Assembly (NCBI GenBank): GCA_963807775.1
Contig: CAWECY010000010.1
Span: 372,001-436,000, forward strand
Source of the DNA: Bog-473 sp963807775
Lineage (GTDB): Bacteria; Actinomycetota; Acidimicrobiia; Acidimicrobiales; RAAP-2
Direction: 5' to 3'
Length of the DNA stretch: 64,000 nt
Position 1 is the stretch's first letter; every line of letters begins with the position of its first letter. A program made the position numbers and the translations under genes. This document shows, piece after piece, positions 48,246-57,699 of the stretch. The notes under the pieces are model-generated. The model ran no database searches and was not told where the DNA came from. It was given only the letters and a program-made list of their open reading frames with translations.

Positions 48246-49082
48246 TCAGACGCGGGCGTGGACGATGGCCCGGTAGGTCTGCTGGGTCAGCTCTCGGGGC
48301 GGCGCGCTTCCCGACGCCTTGCTGCGCGTCCTCGCCTTGAACGTGGCCCACGACGACGGGAAGGCGGGTGGTCCGGTGACGGTCGTCACGGTGGAGAATC
48401 CGGCGGCGCGACACATGGCGTGCAGGGCTTCCATGGTCGGCACATACCAATTGGTGAAGTCGTGGGCGTGGCTGTCGCCGGCGTGGAACTCGAGCAACGC
48501 CTGGTCCTCGAGACCGCGCAGGTGGGCCGCCGAGGTCTCGATCACGGCTACCTCCTTCGTGACGGCGCGCACCCGTTCGAGGCACGTCAGCGGCTCCTTC
48601 ATGTGGTACAGCACACCCAGGTAGAGCACGACGTCGAACCGCCCCAGTGCCTCGAGATCGGTCGTGGCGAAGTCGGCCACCACCGCCTCTACCGACGAGC
48701 CCAGGGCCTTGCGGGCGAAGTCGAACCCGCGCCGGCCCGGGAGATCGGGGCGCCAGAAGTCCGTCTCGTCGCGCCGCTGGTCGGGGAGGACGCCCCGTGC
48801 GGTGCACTCCCTCCAGTAGACGTCGCGGGCCCCGAAGTCCACCCCCCAGGCGTAGTGGTCGAGGGCGACGATCCGGCTGGCGCCGGCCTTCTCGGCCAGG
48901 AACGAGAACTTGCCGTCCCAGGCGCCGATGTCGAGCACGGTCCGCCCGGCCATGTCGGGGAAGATCTCGGCCCCGGTCGACTGGACGCCGACCCCCTTCG
49001 TTTTCACGCCGTGCCCCAGGTCGATGGTGTGGAACCACTGCAGCGCGTCGGCCTGTTGCTGCAGGTCGGTCGGGCCCGTCAC
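48246..49082 (-). CDS. SAM-dependent methyltransferase (DUF1698/CmoB-like)
   Basis: 278 residues. SAM motif I is VLDIGAWDGKFSFLAE, followed by VALDHYAW, DVVLYLGVLYHMKEP and FHAGDSHAHDFTNWYVPT. The arrangement is like the tRNA carboxymethyluridine methyltransferase CmoB/DUF1698 group, but many acidimicrobial members have unknown acceptors, so the substrate is open. GTG 49082 is preferred because TAGCCT lies 8 nt upstream on the minus strand and the longer N-terminus is Arg-rich and unlike the family. Confidence 0.75.
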   Translation of the reverse strand: MTGPTDLQQQADALQWFHTIDLGHGVKTKGVGVQSTGAEIFPDMAGRTVLDIGAWDGKFSFLAEKAGASRIVALDHYAWGVDFGARDVYWRECTARGVLPDQRRDETDFWRPDLPGRRGFDFARKALGSSVEAVVADFATTDLEALGRFDVVLYLGVLYHMKEPLTCLERVRAVTKEVAVIETSAAHLRGLEDQALLEFHAGDSHAHDFTNWYVPTMEALHAMCRAAGFSTVTTVTGPPAFPSSWATFKARTRSKASGSAPPRELTQQTYRAIVHARV

Positions 49083-49090
49083 GGCCGGGA

Positions 49091-49096
49091 AGGCTA
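49091..49096 (-). promoter_or_regulatory. candidate leaderless -10 (TAGCCT, minus strand) for the methyltransferase
   Basis: TAGCCT, 8 nt, GTG 49082 on the minus strand. Confidence 0.35.
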
Positions 49097-49234
49097 GGCC
49101 ACCAGCGCACCGGCGCCGCCAGTCCGAGGCCGACCGGCGCCAGGGCCCAGCCCCAGCCCACGGCGGCCATGACGACCTCGATTGTGCCTGGCTGGACCTT
49201 TTGCGACCCCAAAGTGTGCGACGGGCGGAGACGA

Positions 49235-49240
49235 TAAGGT
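49235..49240 (+). promoter_or_regulatory. candidate leaderless -10 (TAAGGT) for the CADD-like gene
   Basis: TAAGGT, 8 nt, ATG 49249. No ribosome-binding site. Confidence 0.4.
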
Positions 49241-49248
49241 GCGGCCCC

Positions 49249-49908
49249 ATGCACACTCAACGGATCCATGAGGTGCTTGCGGAGGCGATTGTCGGGCGTC
49301 ACTTGCTCACGCACCCCTTTTATCGTCGCTGGGAAGCCGGCTCTCTCTCCGAGGGTGAGCTCGCTGCCTACGCGGAGCAGTATCGCCACATTGAGCGAGA
49401 GTTGCCGGTGACGCTGGCCACGATCGCGTCGGCCTTGCCGGAAGGGCGCGCCCGCGCCCTCGTCGAGGCCAACCTCAATGACGAGCTCGGATCGCCCGAG
49501 CCGCACGCGGCGCTGTTCGAGTCCTTCGCCCGGGCCAGTGGCGCCCGGACAGAGGCCCCGGCCACGCCTTCGACGGCCGCGCTGCTGGCGCTGGTGCGCA
49601 CGGCGGCGTCCACCGACCCCGCGCTGGCGCTGGCCATGGTGGCCGCCTACGAGGTCCAGGCGTCGGACATCGCGGCATCGAAGTCGGACGGGTTGCAGCG
49701 TCACTACGGCTTCGATGACACGGGCACCCGATTCTGGGACGTGCACCGGACCCAGGAGATCGAGCACGCCGGGTGGTCCATTGAGGCCCTCACCGAGTTG
49801 GGCGCCGACCCGGACATCGTGCAGGCGGCCGCGACGGTCTCGGCCGACTCGTGGTGGCTGTTCCTAAGCGAGCGTGACGAGCTCGCTCCGGCGGGTGCCC
49901 GCTGCTGA
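49249..49908 (+). CDS. TenA/PqqC-fold haem-oxygenase-like di-iron protein, CADD-like
   Basis: 219 residues, all helical, of the iron-containing redox family that includes chlamydial CADD. Metal-ligand candidates are Glu/His in YRHIERELP, ELGSPEPHAALFESF and RTQEIEHAGW. A Tyr in HPFYRRWEAGSLSEGELAAY and a Lys in DIAASKSDGLQRHYGF sit where CADD has the residues it consumes to make p-aminobenzoate. If so it would feed the folate pathway whose genes lie 11 kb away. That functional claim is inferred; PqqC-like or other oxidase activity is possible. Confidence 0.7.
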   Translation: MHTQRIHEVLAEAIVGRHLLTHPFYRRWEAGSLSEGELAAYAEQYRHIERELPVTLATIASALPEGRARALVEANLNDELGSPEPHAALFESFARASGARTEAPATPSTAALLALVRTAASTDPALALAMVAAYEVQASDIAASKSDGLQRHYGFDDTGTRFWDVHRTQEIEHAGWSIEALTELGADPDIVQAAATVSADSWWLFLSERDELAPAGARC

Positions 49909-49914
49909 GCCGGG

Positions 49915-51246
49915 TCAGGTGAGGATGCCGCATTCGGCGGCGGCCTCGGCGAACGCCTCCGCCCGCTGGCGATAGTCGCCGAACTGCCCGAAGCTCGGGG
50001 CGGCCGGCGAGAGCAGGACGACTCCGTCGGCTTTGTCGTCTGCCCAGGCGTACGCCGTCCGCACCGCGGCCTCGAGGCTGTCGGTATCGGTGACCTCGCG
50101 GGCCGGATCGGCGCCGCGGACGGCCTGGCCGATGCGCGCGCCGTTGTCCGGCATGGTGACCACCAGGGTCGCGGCCGCTCGCCCGGCCACCGCCTGGCCG
50201 AGTGGCGCGTAGTCGACGCCGCGGTCATGACCCCCGACGAGCAGCGCCACCGGCCGGTCCTCGAAGGCGGCCAGCGCCGCGATCGCCGGCAGCACATTGG
50301 TGGAGAGGCTGTCGTCGACGAACTCGACCGTCCCGACCCGGCCGAGCGAACGGCACCGGCTGGGGAGCCCGTCGAACTCCTGCGCAGCCTCCGCCAGCCG
50401 GGCCTCGTCCGCCGCCTCCTCGATGCCCAGACCGACCAGCACGGCGCGGGCGATCGAGGCGTTGCGCGCGTTGTGCCGCCCCGGCAGCCCGAGCGAGCGC
50501 GACCAGGCGAGGTCACGCTCGACCTCCTCCGCGCCGACCCACCGCAGGTGCGGCCCGAGCTGCGCCGCCTGGGCCCGCAGCACGTCGTCGGAGCCGTCAG
50601 CCAGCGCCAGCTGCACCCCGGGCTTGGCGCACAGCGAGAGCTTGTCGGCGTAGTAGCGCTCCACGGTGCCGTGCCAGTCGAGATGGTCGGGTGACAGTGA
50701 GGTCACGGCGACCACCCGCGGCACGCGAGTCAGGTCGGGGACCTGGAAGCTGGACGTCTCGATGATCCAGAACTCGGGGTCGGCGTCGTCGGTCGGATCC
50801 CACGGGGGAAGGCCGATGTTCCCGCCGGCCCGGGCCCGGTAGCCGAGGCGGGTCAAGAAGTGCACGGCCAACGCCGTCGTGGTGCTCTTTCCCTTGGTGC
50901 CGGTGATGCAGGCCACCCGCGCCGGGTCGGCGTCCTGCAGGAACAGGCCGAGGCCACCGCACACGGCGATGCCCGCAGCCTCGAGTCGGGCCACCTCGGG
51001 CCGGTAGCGGCTGATGCCCGGGCTCTTGACCACGACGTCGCACGCCAGCAGCGCGTCCAATCCACCCGAGTCCGTCGCCACGACCTCGATCCCGCCGACG
51101 GTCGCCGTCGCCGGGGCGTCGTCGACGAGAGCGGGCGTCACCCCCATGGCGTGCAGCCGGCGGAGGCTGGCCTGGCCTTCGACGCCCAGACCCCAGACGC
51201 CGACCGACGCGTCAGCGAGCGCGGACCAGGAGATCGGCTGGTGCAT
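49915..51246 (-). CDS. murD2: UDP-N-acetylmuramoyl-L-alanine:glutamate ligase, probably the L-Glu-adding MurD2
   Basis: 443 residues. N-terminal UDP-binding domain (SVGVWGLGVEGQASLRRL), ATP site ITGTKGKSTTTAL, WIIETSSFQV, the SPDHLDWH metal segment and NARNASIARAV. This is a Mur ligase of the MurD group, acting in the cytosol on UDP-MurNAc-L-Ala. Its start lies inside the end of a MurL epimerase gene (35-bp overlap). Since MurL works only on an L-Glu product, this ligase is likely MurD2, adding L-Glu instead of D-Glu. If another murD exists elsewhere in the genome this would be supported. Confidence 0.8.
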   Translation of the reverse strand: MHQPISWSALADASVGVWGLGVEGQASLRRLHAMGVTPALVDDAPATATVGGIEVVATDSGGLDALLACDVVVKSPGISRYRPEVARLEAAGIAVCGGLGLFLQDADPARVACITGTKGKSTTTALAVHFLTRLGYRARAGGNIGLPPWDPTDDADPEFWIIETSSFQVPDLTRVPRVVAVTSLSPDHLDWHGTVERYYADKLSLCAKPGVQLALADGSDDVLRAQAAQLGPHLRWVGAEEVERDLAWSRSLGLPGRHNARNASIARAVLVGLGIEEAADEARLAEAAQEFDGLPSRCRSLGRVGTVEFVDDSLSTNVLPAIAALAAFEDRPVALLVGGHDRGVDYAPLGQAVAGRAAATLVVTMPDNGARIGQAVRGADPAREVTDTDSLEAAVRTAYAWADDKADGVVLLSPAAPSFGQFGDYRQRAEAFAEAAAECGILT

Positions 51247-52555
51247 AGCGGTCCGGGATGAGGTGGTCCTCACGCGGGGCGAGGAGGAGCGCCGGGTCGG
51301 CGCCGGCCGGCGCCGTCGCCTCGAGTTCACTGCGCAGCCGCTGCAGCAGTGCGGACCCCGACCGGTCGGCCCGTGCGGCGGCGAGTCGCAGGGCGGCCCG
51401 GCACTCGTCGACGTCGCCGACACACTCGAAGGGCTTGGCGTCGCTGCCGAGCCCGAGCCAGGGCGCGAAAGCGTTCCTCGTTGTCCGGGTTCTCAACGGG
51501 CTCGTCGCCGCCGAAGACGGCGGCCAAGTCGGAGCGGCTCAGGAAGGGGGCGAGGACGAGGTCGATGAAGCAGCACTTGTCACAGGCGCCGCACCAGTGG
51601 TCGAGGCGCTGGGCCGGGTCCTGATGGAAGGCGCGGTTGCAGCTGCGAAAGGCACGGTGGTACTTGGTGAGCCCGGCGAACTGCTCGGCCACCCACAGCT
51701 CGGTGCGTGGACGCAGGTAGGAGAAGACGGACAGTCCCGGGCCGAGCATCCCGACCACCAGCTCGTGGAAGTCGCGTTCGAATTCGTCGCCCTTGGACCA
51801 CTGGTGGTTCACCGGGTGGCCGTCGACCACGAGCGTGGGCACCGAGGCCGACCATTCGTTGGACAGCACCACGGCGTCGCGCCGCTCGAGGACGGCGGCC
51901 ACCACGGCGGCGGCCGTGATGATCGCGGTGATCGGGACGTGCCCGTTGAGGAAGCCGAGCTCGGTCGAGCGGCGCACCAGGGGGTCGATGGAGCGGGCGA
52001 TGCGGGTGAGGGGAAGTCCGGTGACGGCTGCGGCCTCCTCAATGGCGTCGAAGCGGTCACCCGGCGGGTGCACGACGCACAGCTGCGCACCGGGATGGTC
52101 GCGGGCGATCGCATTCGACCGTCACGATGGAGTCGATGCCGCCGCCGAACGGGATGAGGGGACGCCCTAGCTCGGGTCGATAGGCGACGGGCGGCGCCGG
52201 TGCCCGGTCGGGTCCGGTGATCTCGATGCCGCCCAGATCGAGGCGGTTGCGATAGGCGAACTCGCCGAGGCCGTGCACGTAGTAGCTGCGCAGGAACGCC
52301 CGCTCGGCCACCGTGGTCGGGGTGTCGCCGAGGTCGATCCGACCGGGCGGCCGTCGTCTTGTAGTACGAGACGCCGGCCAGGAGGAAGAGCAGGCGCACG
52401 GCGGCCAGCACGGCGGGGTCGTCCCAGTCGCCACCCCCGTCGAAGGTGAAGCGCTCGGTGAAGGTGTGGTCGGCCGTCGAGTAGGTGCAGGTGACCAGCG
52501 CCTGGGCGGGGTCGATGGCGAAGCCGTCGTAGCGGAACAGTTGGTGAGGAGGCAT
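51212..52555 (-). CDS. murL: MurL-type UDP-MurNAc-L-Ala-L-Glu epimerase; several frameshifts
   Basis: About 445 residues over four reading frames. From ATG 52555: HQLFRYDGFAIDP, then WDDPAVLAAVRLLFLLAGVSYYK, RAFLRSYYVHGLGEFAYRN, PFGGGIDSIVT, NHQWSKGDEFERDF, then HWCGACDKCCFIDLVLAPF, and KPFECVGDVDE at the C-terminus. These fit MurL, which converts the terminal L-Glu of UDP-MurNAc-L-Ala-L-Glu to D-Glu using ATP. Shifts fall near 52370, 52090 and 51470. Each is one base and no part of the protein is missing, so a sequence error is likely. It is upstream of and overlaps murD2. Confidence 0.75.
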
Positions 52556-52631
52556 CGCAGAAAGGGAGCGGCCCGGCGGGTCACCGGCGCTCCCATGCTA
52601 CGGGTCGCCAGCTGACCCAACGGACCTCGCC

Positions 52632-53436
52632 TCACTCCAGCAGCCGGGCCAACAGGGCGAACCGCCCGCAGGGACGCGCGGCCCGGTCGCTGAAAAGCCG
52701 GCGTCGGCCGTGGTGATGCCGCAGTGGCTGACGTGCTCGGGCAGCACGCCGGCCAGGAGCAGCTGCTGGCGGTTGGCGGCGACCAGGTCGACCAGCCAGT
52801 GCCCGGGGCCGTCGGGTCGGGCCACGCCGGGCTCGAGGCATGCGGATGCACCGCGGCGACCAGGGCGTCGTGCACGTCAGTGGTCACCTGGTAGCGCGCC
52901 GGGTCGCACGGCCGGACCGAGGAAGGCCCGAACGCGCTCGGGCCGCGCGCCGCGCTCCGCCATGGCACGCAGCGCGTCGGCCACCACCGCGCCGGCCGTG
53001 CCCGCGCCAGCCGGCGTGGACGGCGGCCAGGACGTGGGCTGCCGGGTCGACGAGCGCCAGCGGGACGCAGTCGGCCACCAGGATGGCCAGCGTGATCCCC
53101 GGGGACGCCGTCACAAGGATGTCGGTGTCGTCCACGGCGTCGTTCTCCGAGGCGGCGCCGCGTCCGCCGTCCTCCGGTCCGACCGAGGCCGCCGCCGTGC
53201 CGTGCACCTGCCGGGCGAAGACCGTGGCGTCGAGGGCGACGCCGAACGCGGCCACCGCCCGCGCCCGGTTGCGCATGACGTTTGCCGGCTCGTCGCCGAC
53301 GTGGAGGCCGAGGTTCAGCGTGTCGTACGGCGGCGCCGACACGCCGCCGTGCCGTGTCGTGATGGCCACCGACGCGCCGAGCCTCGCCGGCCTCCTCCCA
53401 CCACAGGAGCGGGCGACGGCGTCGGCGTCGGCGCAC
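52632..53436 (-). CDS. PgeF/YfiH-family protein (peptidoglycan editing factor, multicopper-oxidase-like fold); frameshifted
   Basis: About 265 residues over at least four frames: LLWWEEAGEAR, then TTRHGGVSAPPYDTLNLGLH, VFARQVHGT, LAILVADCVPLALVD, LAAVHAGWRG, RYQVTTDVHDALVA and finally CGITTADAGFFSDRA in two pieces. The His-Cys-His metal set of the family is visible (QVHG, ADCVP, HAGWRG). YfiH/PgeF removes wrongly inserted residues from peptidoglycan precursors and also shows purine nucleoside activity. Its position before murL-murD2 fits a cell-wall role. Single-base indels near 53385, 53010, 52825 and 52690 are judged to be errors. Confidence 0.75.
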
Positions 53437-53447
53437 GCTGCGAGCGT

Positions 53448-53890
53448 CTACGAGGCCTGGCTCTCGTCCCAGACCGTGGTCGGCACCACCGAGAGCACCG
53501 GCCGGCGTCCCCGGCGGAGGCCGACCGGCTGGAGTTCGGCGAAGCCGTAGAGCTCGGCCGTGTCCGGGTCGCCGTCGACGGGGTGGGCGCCGGCGTCGCC
53601 GGCTCGGGCAGGCCGAGGACCTCGGCCAGGGACGCGGCCCGTCGTCAGGGCGTGAAGAGGACGCCGAGCGACTCGAGCGAGAAGCCCTCGGCCTGGAGTC
53701 GGAGGATGACCTGGAGCCGATCCAGGTGGTCGGCGCCGTAGAGGCCGGTGCGGCCGCGCAGGGCCGGGTGGGGCAGCAGGCCCAGGGTCTGGAACGAGCG
53801 GATGCGCCGGGTGGTGGTCCCGGCGGCCGCGGCCAGCTCGTCGATGGTGAGGGTCTCGGTGTCGGTCCGCATCCTGGTGGTGGTGCCCAC
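53448..53890 (-). CDS. MerR-family transcriptional regulator; frameshifted in the C-terminal half
   Basis: From GTG 53890: a MerR winged helix (LTIDELAAAAGTTTRRIRSF, GLLPHPALRGRTGLYG, HLDRLQVILRLQAEGFSLES) and a short effector part. After about residue 80 the frame changes, and the end (AELYGFAELQPVGLRRG, VPTTVWDESQAS) is in another frame. MerR proteins bind between an over-spaced -35 and -10 and twist DNA to activate transcription. Exactly such a promoter lies in the gap to the divergent MaoC gene. Confidence 0.75.
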
Positions 53891-53921
53891 TTGACAAGTA
53901 TGACATAAATATATGTAACAT
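53891..53921 (+). promoter_or_regulatory. MerR-type promoter with 19-bp spacer for the MaoC gene
   Basis: TTGACA (53891-53896), 19-bp AT-rich spacer, TAACAT (53916-53921). The spacer contains ACATA-AATA-TATGT, a dyad, as expected for a MerR operator. On the minus strand CATACT (53902-53897) sits 6 nt before GTG 53890, with TTGATG 16 bp further up, so the two promoters overlap. Confidence 0.6.
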
Positions 53922-53962
53922 CAAGCGAGCGTCAACAGAGACGAACTGAAGCGAGGTGTGCG

Positions 53963-54864
53963 ATGGCACTGAATCCCGATGCGGTCGGGCAGACGCTCCG
54001 ACCCGGTCGAGCGGTCGTGGGATTCCAAGGACGCCCTGCTGTACGCCCTGGGCGTCGGGGCGGGCGCGCTCGACCCGACCGGGTTCGAGCTCGAGTTCAC
54101 GACGGAGAACTCCGCCGGTGTCGACCAGCGGGTGCTGCCCACGTTCACCACCATCATCGGGCAGGGCGGCAGGGCGGTGGCCGGGCTTCCATCGGCGACT
54201 TCGACCCGGCCATGCTCGTGCACGGCGAGCAGGCCATCACGTCTGCACGGCGAGATCCCCACGACAGGAACGGTCTCGATCACGACGACCGTGGCCGGCA
54301 TGTACGACAAGGGGTCGGCCGGGCCTGGTGGTGCTCGAGAGCGAGTCGCGCCACGCCGGCAGCGGCGAGCTGGCCTTCACCACCCGCACGGCGCTGTTCA
54401 TCCGCGGCGCCGGCGGCTTCGGCGGGCCGCGCAACCCCGAGGGCGATGAGGAGAGCGACGCTGGCGGCCGAGCCGCTGCCGGCGCGCGAGCCCGACGAGA
54501 CGGTGACCTACGCGACCCGGCCCGACCAGGCGTTGCTCTACCGCCTGAGCGGCGACCGCAACCCGCTGCACTCGGACCCGACCTTCGCCAAGCGGGCCGG
54601 CTTCGACCAGCCCGATCCTGCACGGCCTGTGCACCTACGGCTTCACCGGACGGGGCCTGCTGCACACCGTGTGCGGCTCGGACCCGGCCCGCTTCGGGGC
54701 CATGCGGGCCCGGTTCTCGAAGCCGACCATGCCCGGGCGACACGCTGACCGATCTCGGTCTGGGACATCGGGGCCGAGGCGGCCGGGCTATCTACCGGTT
54801 CCGCACCGAGACCCAGCGGGGCGAGACGGTGATCGACGCCGGGCTGTTCCAGCTGGCGGGCTGA
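53963..54864 (+). CDS. MaoC-like (R)-specific enoyl-CoA hydratase (two hot-dog halves); many frameshifts
   Basis: About 285-300 residues. The segments read in order: MALNPDAVGQTL, DSKDALLYALGVGAG, then RVLPTFTTIIGQGG, SIGDFDPAMLVHGEQ, VAGMYDKGSA, LVVLESESRHAGSGELAF, TRPDQALLYRLSGDRNPLHS, ILHGLCTYGFTGRGL, SVWDIGAEA and YRFRTETQRGETVIDAG. The hydratase-2 motif (YRLSGDRNPLHSDP) holds the catalytic Asp and His. This is the peroxisomal MFE-2 type found in acyl-CoA and sterol side-chain breakdown. At least eight single-base changes, mostly insertions, break it; none removes a segment. Probably controlled by the divergent MerR. Confidence 0.75.
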
Positions 54865-55017
54865 GCTGAGCGGGACGGCGGTCGGCGCTCAGCTCGTGCT
54901 GTTGGTGGCCAGCGGCTCCGTCATGGCTTTGGCGAAAAGACAGGCGCCCATGGAGTAGACCGCACACCCGCCGATCACCCCGTTGACGTCCCCCGACTTG
55001 GTGGGACAGAAGCGAAG
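54865..55017. other. 153-bp spacer between convergent genes
   Basis: Minus-strand DNA directly after the SDR stop reads as a 42-codon frame (GVIGGCAVYSMGACLFAKAM) with no usable start. It may be a hidden short gene or part of an extended SDR end obscured by an indel. Confidence 0.3.
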
Positions 55018-55853
55018 TCAGCCTCCGAACAGCAGCGAGTAGTCGGCGCCCCGGCGCAGGTGGTGGCCCCCGTCGACGCCCAGCGTCTCGCCGGTGACGA
55101 AGGAGGACTCGGGGCCGATGAGGTAGCGCACGGCCGCCGCCACGTCCTCGACCGTGCCGACCCGGCCGAGCGGCATCTGGGCCAGGTAGTCGTCGAGCAG
55201 CGGGCCGCCGGCGGTGATGAACGACATCAGCTCGTCGTCGATGATGCCCGGGCGCCACCGCGTTGACCCGGATGCCGAGCGGGCCGAGCTCCTCGGCCGC
55301 CGTCTCGGTCAGGAAGCAGATGCCCGCCTTGGCCACGCCGTAGGCCCACAGGTGCGGGTGGGGGAAGCGCCCGGCGCCCGAGGACATGAGCACGATGGAG
55401 CCGCCGGCGCCGCCACCCTGGGCCTGCATGGCCGCGCCGCCCTGCTTCACGCAGATGACCGAGCCCATGAGGTTGAGGTCGATGGTGGCGCGCACCGCGG
55501 CCACGTCGGCCGTCGAGGACCGAGCCGAGGTGCAGTCGATCCGCCGGCGCAGGCGAAGAGGCCGTCGATGCGCCCGGTCGCCTCCTGGGTCGCGCCGCCA
55601 CGGCCGCCGCCACCTGCTCCTCGACGGTGACGTCGGCCACGACGTAGCGCGCCGTGGCCCCGCTGGCGGCCACCGCAGCGATGCGCGTCGACGGCATCGG
55701 CCAGCTTCTGCTCGGTGCGCCCGCAGATCGTCACGTGCGCGCCGTCGGCGGCCAGGCGCTCGGCCGTGGCCAGCCCGATGCCGCTGCCGCCGCCGGTGAC
55801 GAGGATGGACCAGCCGGCGATGCCGCCGGCCGGCGTCGGCCGCTGCCGGGCAT
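55018..55853 (-). CDS. short-chain dehydrogenase/reductase; frameshifted
   Basis: About 275 residues. NAD(P) motif VTGGGSGIGLATAERL, then FACAGG, catalytic Ser in VLMSSGAGR and YGVAK (Tyr/Lys), GIRVNAVAPG, and the end GETLGVDGGHHLRRG. It is a classical SDR, substrate unknown. The ATG shares one base with the P450 stop (TGATG), so P450 and SDR are coupled. Frames change near 55835, 55690, 55585, 55520 and 55250. Confidence 0.75.
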
Positions 55854-57081
55854 CAGACGGGCCCGACGCCGACCGGGGCGGTCGGCGTGAACGCGACGGG
55901 CATCTCCTCGATCCCCGAGATGAAGTTGGCCTGCCGGCGCGGCAGCGCGCCGCGGTCGACGGCCAGGCGGAGGTCGGGCAGGCGGGCCAGCAGCCGCTCG
56001 ACCATGACCTTGAGCTCCAGGCGGGCCAGCTGGTTGCCCAGGCAGAAGTGGGCGCCGAAGCCGAAGGCCATGTGCGGGTTGGGGCTGCGGGTGATGTCGA
56101 AGGAGTCGGGGTCGTCGAAGACCGGCGTCGTCGCGGTTGGCCGACGGGTAGAGGAGCAGGAGCTCCTGGCCCTCGGCGATGGTGACGCCGCCCAGCTCGA
56201 CGTCGCGGGTGGCGGTGCGGGCCATGTTCTTGATGGGCGACACCCAGCGCAGCATCTCCTCGACCGCGCCGGGCATGAGGCCGTCCGGGTCGGCGGCCAG
56301 CGCGGCCAGCTGGTCGGGGTGGGCCAGCAGCTCCTCCATGCCCGCCGCTGATCACGTGGCGCGTCGTCTCGTCGCCGCCGATGAGGATGAGGAGCGTCTC
56401 GTGGACGAGCGAGTCGTCGTCGAGCGAGTCGCCGTCGATCTCGGCGTGGCACAGCACGCCGACCAGGTCGTCGGTGCTGCCGCTCGCCCGGCGCTCGTCG
56501 AGGACCGGGTGTGATGTAGTCGGTGTACCCGACGAACGCCTCGGCGGACGCGCTCCATGGCGGCCGGGGTCGGGCGAGCCCTGCGCCTTGAGCATGTCGT
56601 CGGACCACCGCAGCAGGTCGTCGCGGTCCTCGGGCGCCACGCCGAGCATGTCGCCGATCACGATGATGGGCAGCGGCGCCGCGATGTCGGCGCACGAAGT
56701 CGCAGCTGCCCTTCTCGCACACCGTGTCGATGATGGCGTCGCAGACGACGCGCAGCTTGTCCTCCATGGCGCGCACCCGCTTGGGGGTGAAGCCCTCGGA
56801 GACGAGGCGCCGCCGGCGCACGTGCTCGGGCGCGTCGAAGTCGATCATCATCGGCAGCGGCGGGAACTTGGGCCGGATGCCCTCGGCGCTGGAGAACGAC
56901 TCGGTGTCGACCGACGCCTGCCTTGACGGCGGCGTAGCTGGCGGCCGCCCACAGGTCGTTGGCCTCGTCGTAGTAGACGGGGGCGTTGGCCCGCATCCAG
57001 GCGTAGGCGTCGTGGGGCTCCCGCCCGTAGAACTGCGCCGCTCATCAGGTCGATGCCGAGGTGCGCGGGTGCGGTGGTCAC
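55853..57081 (-). CDS. cytochrome P450; frameshifted
   Basis: About 405 residues, start GTG 57081. I-helix LILIGGDETTRHV (acidic/Thr pair), EXXR in EEMLRW, haem-binding FGFGAHFCLGNQLAR with the Cys ligand, and an N-terminal PHDAYAWMRANAPVYYD segment. Bacterial soluble class I P450, needing a ferredoxin partner. Resembles the actinobacterial CYP groups acting on lipids and sterols, in line with the SDR and MaoC neighbours, but the substrate is a guess. About nine single-base insertions; the extra base is usually a G after a codon ending in C (for example ACCC-G-GTC). Confidence 0.8.
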
Positions 57082-57088
57082 GGCCGAG

Positions 57089-57094
57089 ACGATA
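57089..57094 (-). promoter_or_regulatory. candidate leaderless -10 (TATCGT, minus strand) for the P450 gene
   Basis: TATCGT, 7 nt, GTG 57081 on the minus strand. Confidence 0.4.
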
Positions 57095-57106
57095 TCTCCG
57101 GGTGGG

Positions 57107-57112
57107 TAGGGT
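57107..57112 (+). promoter_or_regulatory. candidate leaderless -10 (TAGGGT) for the sigma factor gene
   Basis: TAGGGT, 6 nt, ATG 57119. The P450 and sigma factor genes diverge from only 37 bp. Confidence 0.45.
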
Positions 57113-57118
57113 TGGCCC

Positions 57119-57695
57119 ATGGCAGATCAGGCGACCTTCACCGACGTCGCCATGGAATTCATGCCGGGGCTGTACTCGGCGGCGCTCCGCATGACCCGCA
57201 ACCGCGGCCGACGCCGAGGACCTGGTGCAGGAGACCTACCTCAAGGCCTACCGGTCCTTCGGCTCGTTCCAGGAGGGCACCAACCTGCGGGCCTGGCTCT
57301 ACCGCATCCTGACCAACACCTTCATCAACTCGTACCGGGCCGCCCAGCGCCGGCCCGAGACGACCGACGTCGAGGACGTCGAGGACCTCTACCTCTACAA
57401 GCGCCTGGCCGGCTCGGGCGGGAGCGAGCCCGGGCGCTCGGCCGAGGACGAGGCGCTGGACCGCTTCACCGACGACGACGTGAAGGCGGCGCTCGAGGCG
57501 CTGCCCGAGGCCTTCCGCATGGCCGTGCTGCTGGCCGACGTGGAGGGATTCAGCTACAAGGAGATCTCCGAGATCACCGACGTGCCGATCGGGACCGTCA
57601 TGAGCCGGATCCACCGGGGAAGAAGGGCGCTCCAGAAGGCGTTGCACGATGTGGCTGAGGCGCGGGGCCTCGTCGGCAGCGTGCCGGGGGGGTGA
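57119..57695 (+). CDS. ECF sigma factor, SigH/SigR-like; one frameshift near 57205
   Basis: About 191 residues. Region 2 (FMPGLYSAALRMTRNR, then DAEDLVQETYLKAYRSF after the shift, NLRAWLYRILTNTFINSYR) and region 4 (ALPEAFRMAVLLADVEGFSY, IGTVMSRIHRGRRALQ). The split comes from an extra G in CGC-G-GCC. With the zinc-type anti-sigma gene next to it, this matches the actinobacterial thiol-oxidative-stress pair SigR-RsrA/SigH-RshA. Confidence 0.85.
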
Positions 57696-57699
57696 GGGA

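Noticed and set aside
53963..54864. Programmed frameshifting as the cause of the many frame changes
   Set aside because: There are too many sites, no slippery heptamers, and unrelated housekeeping genes are affected in the same way.
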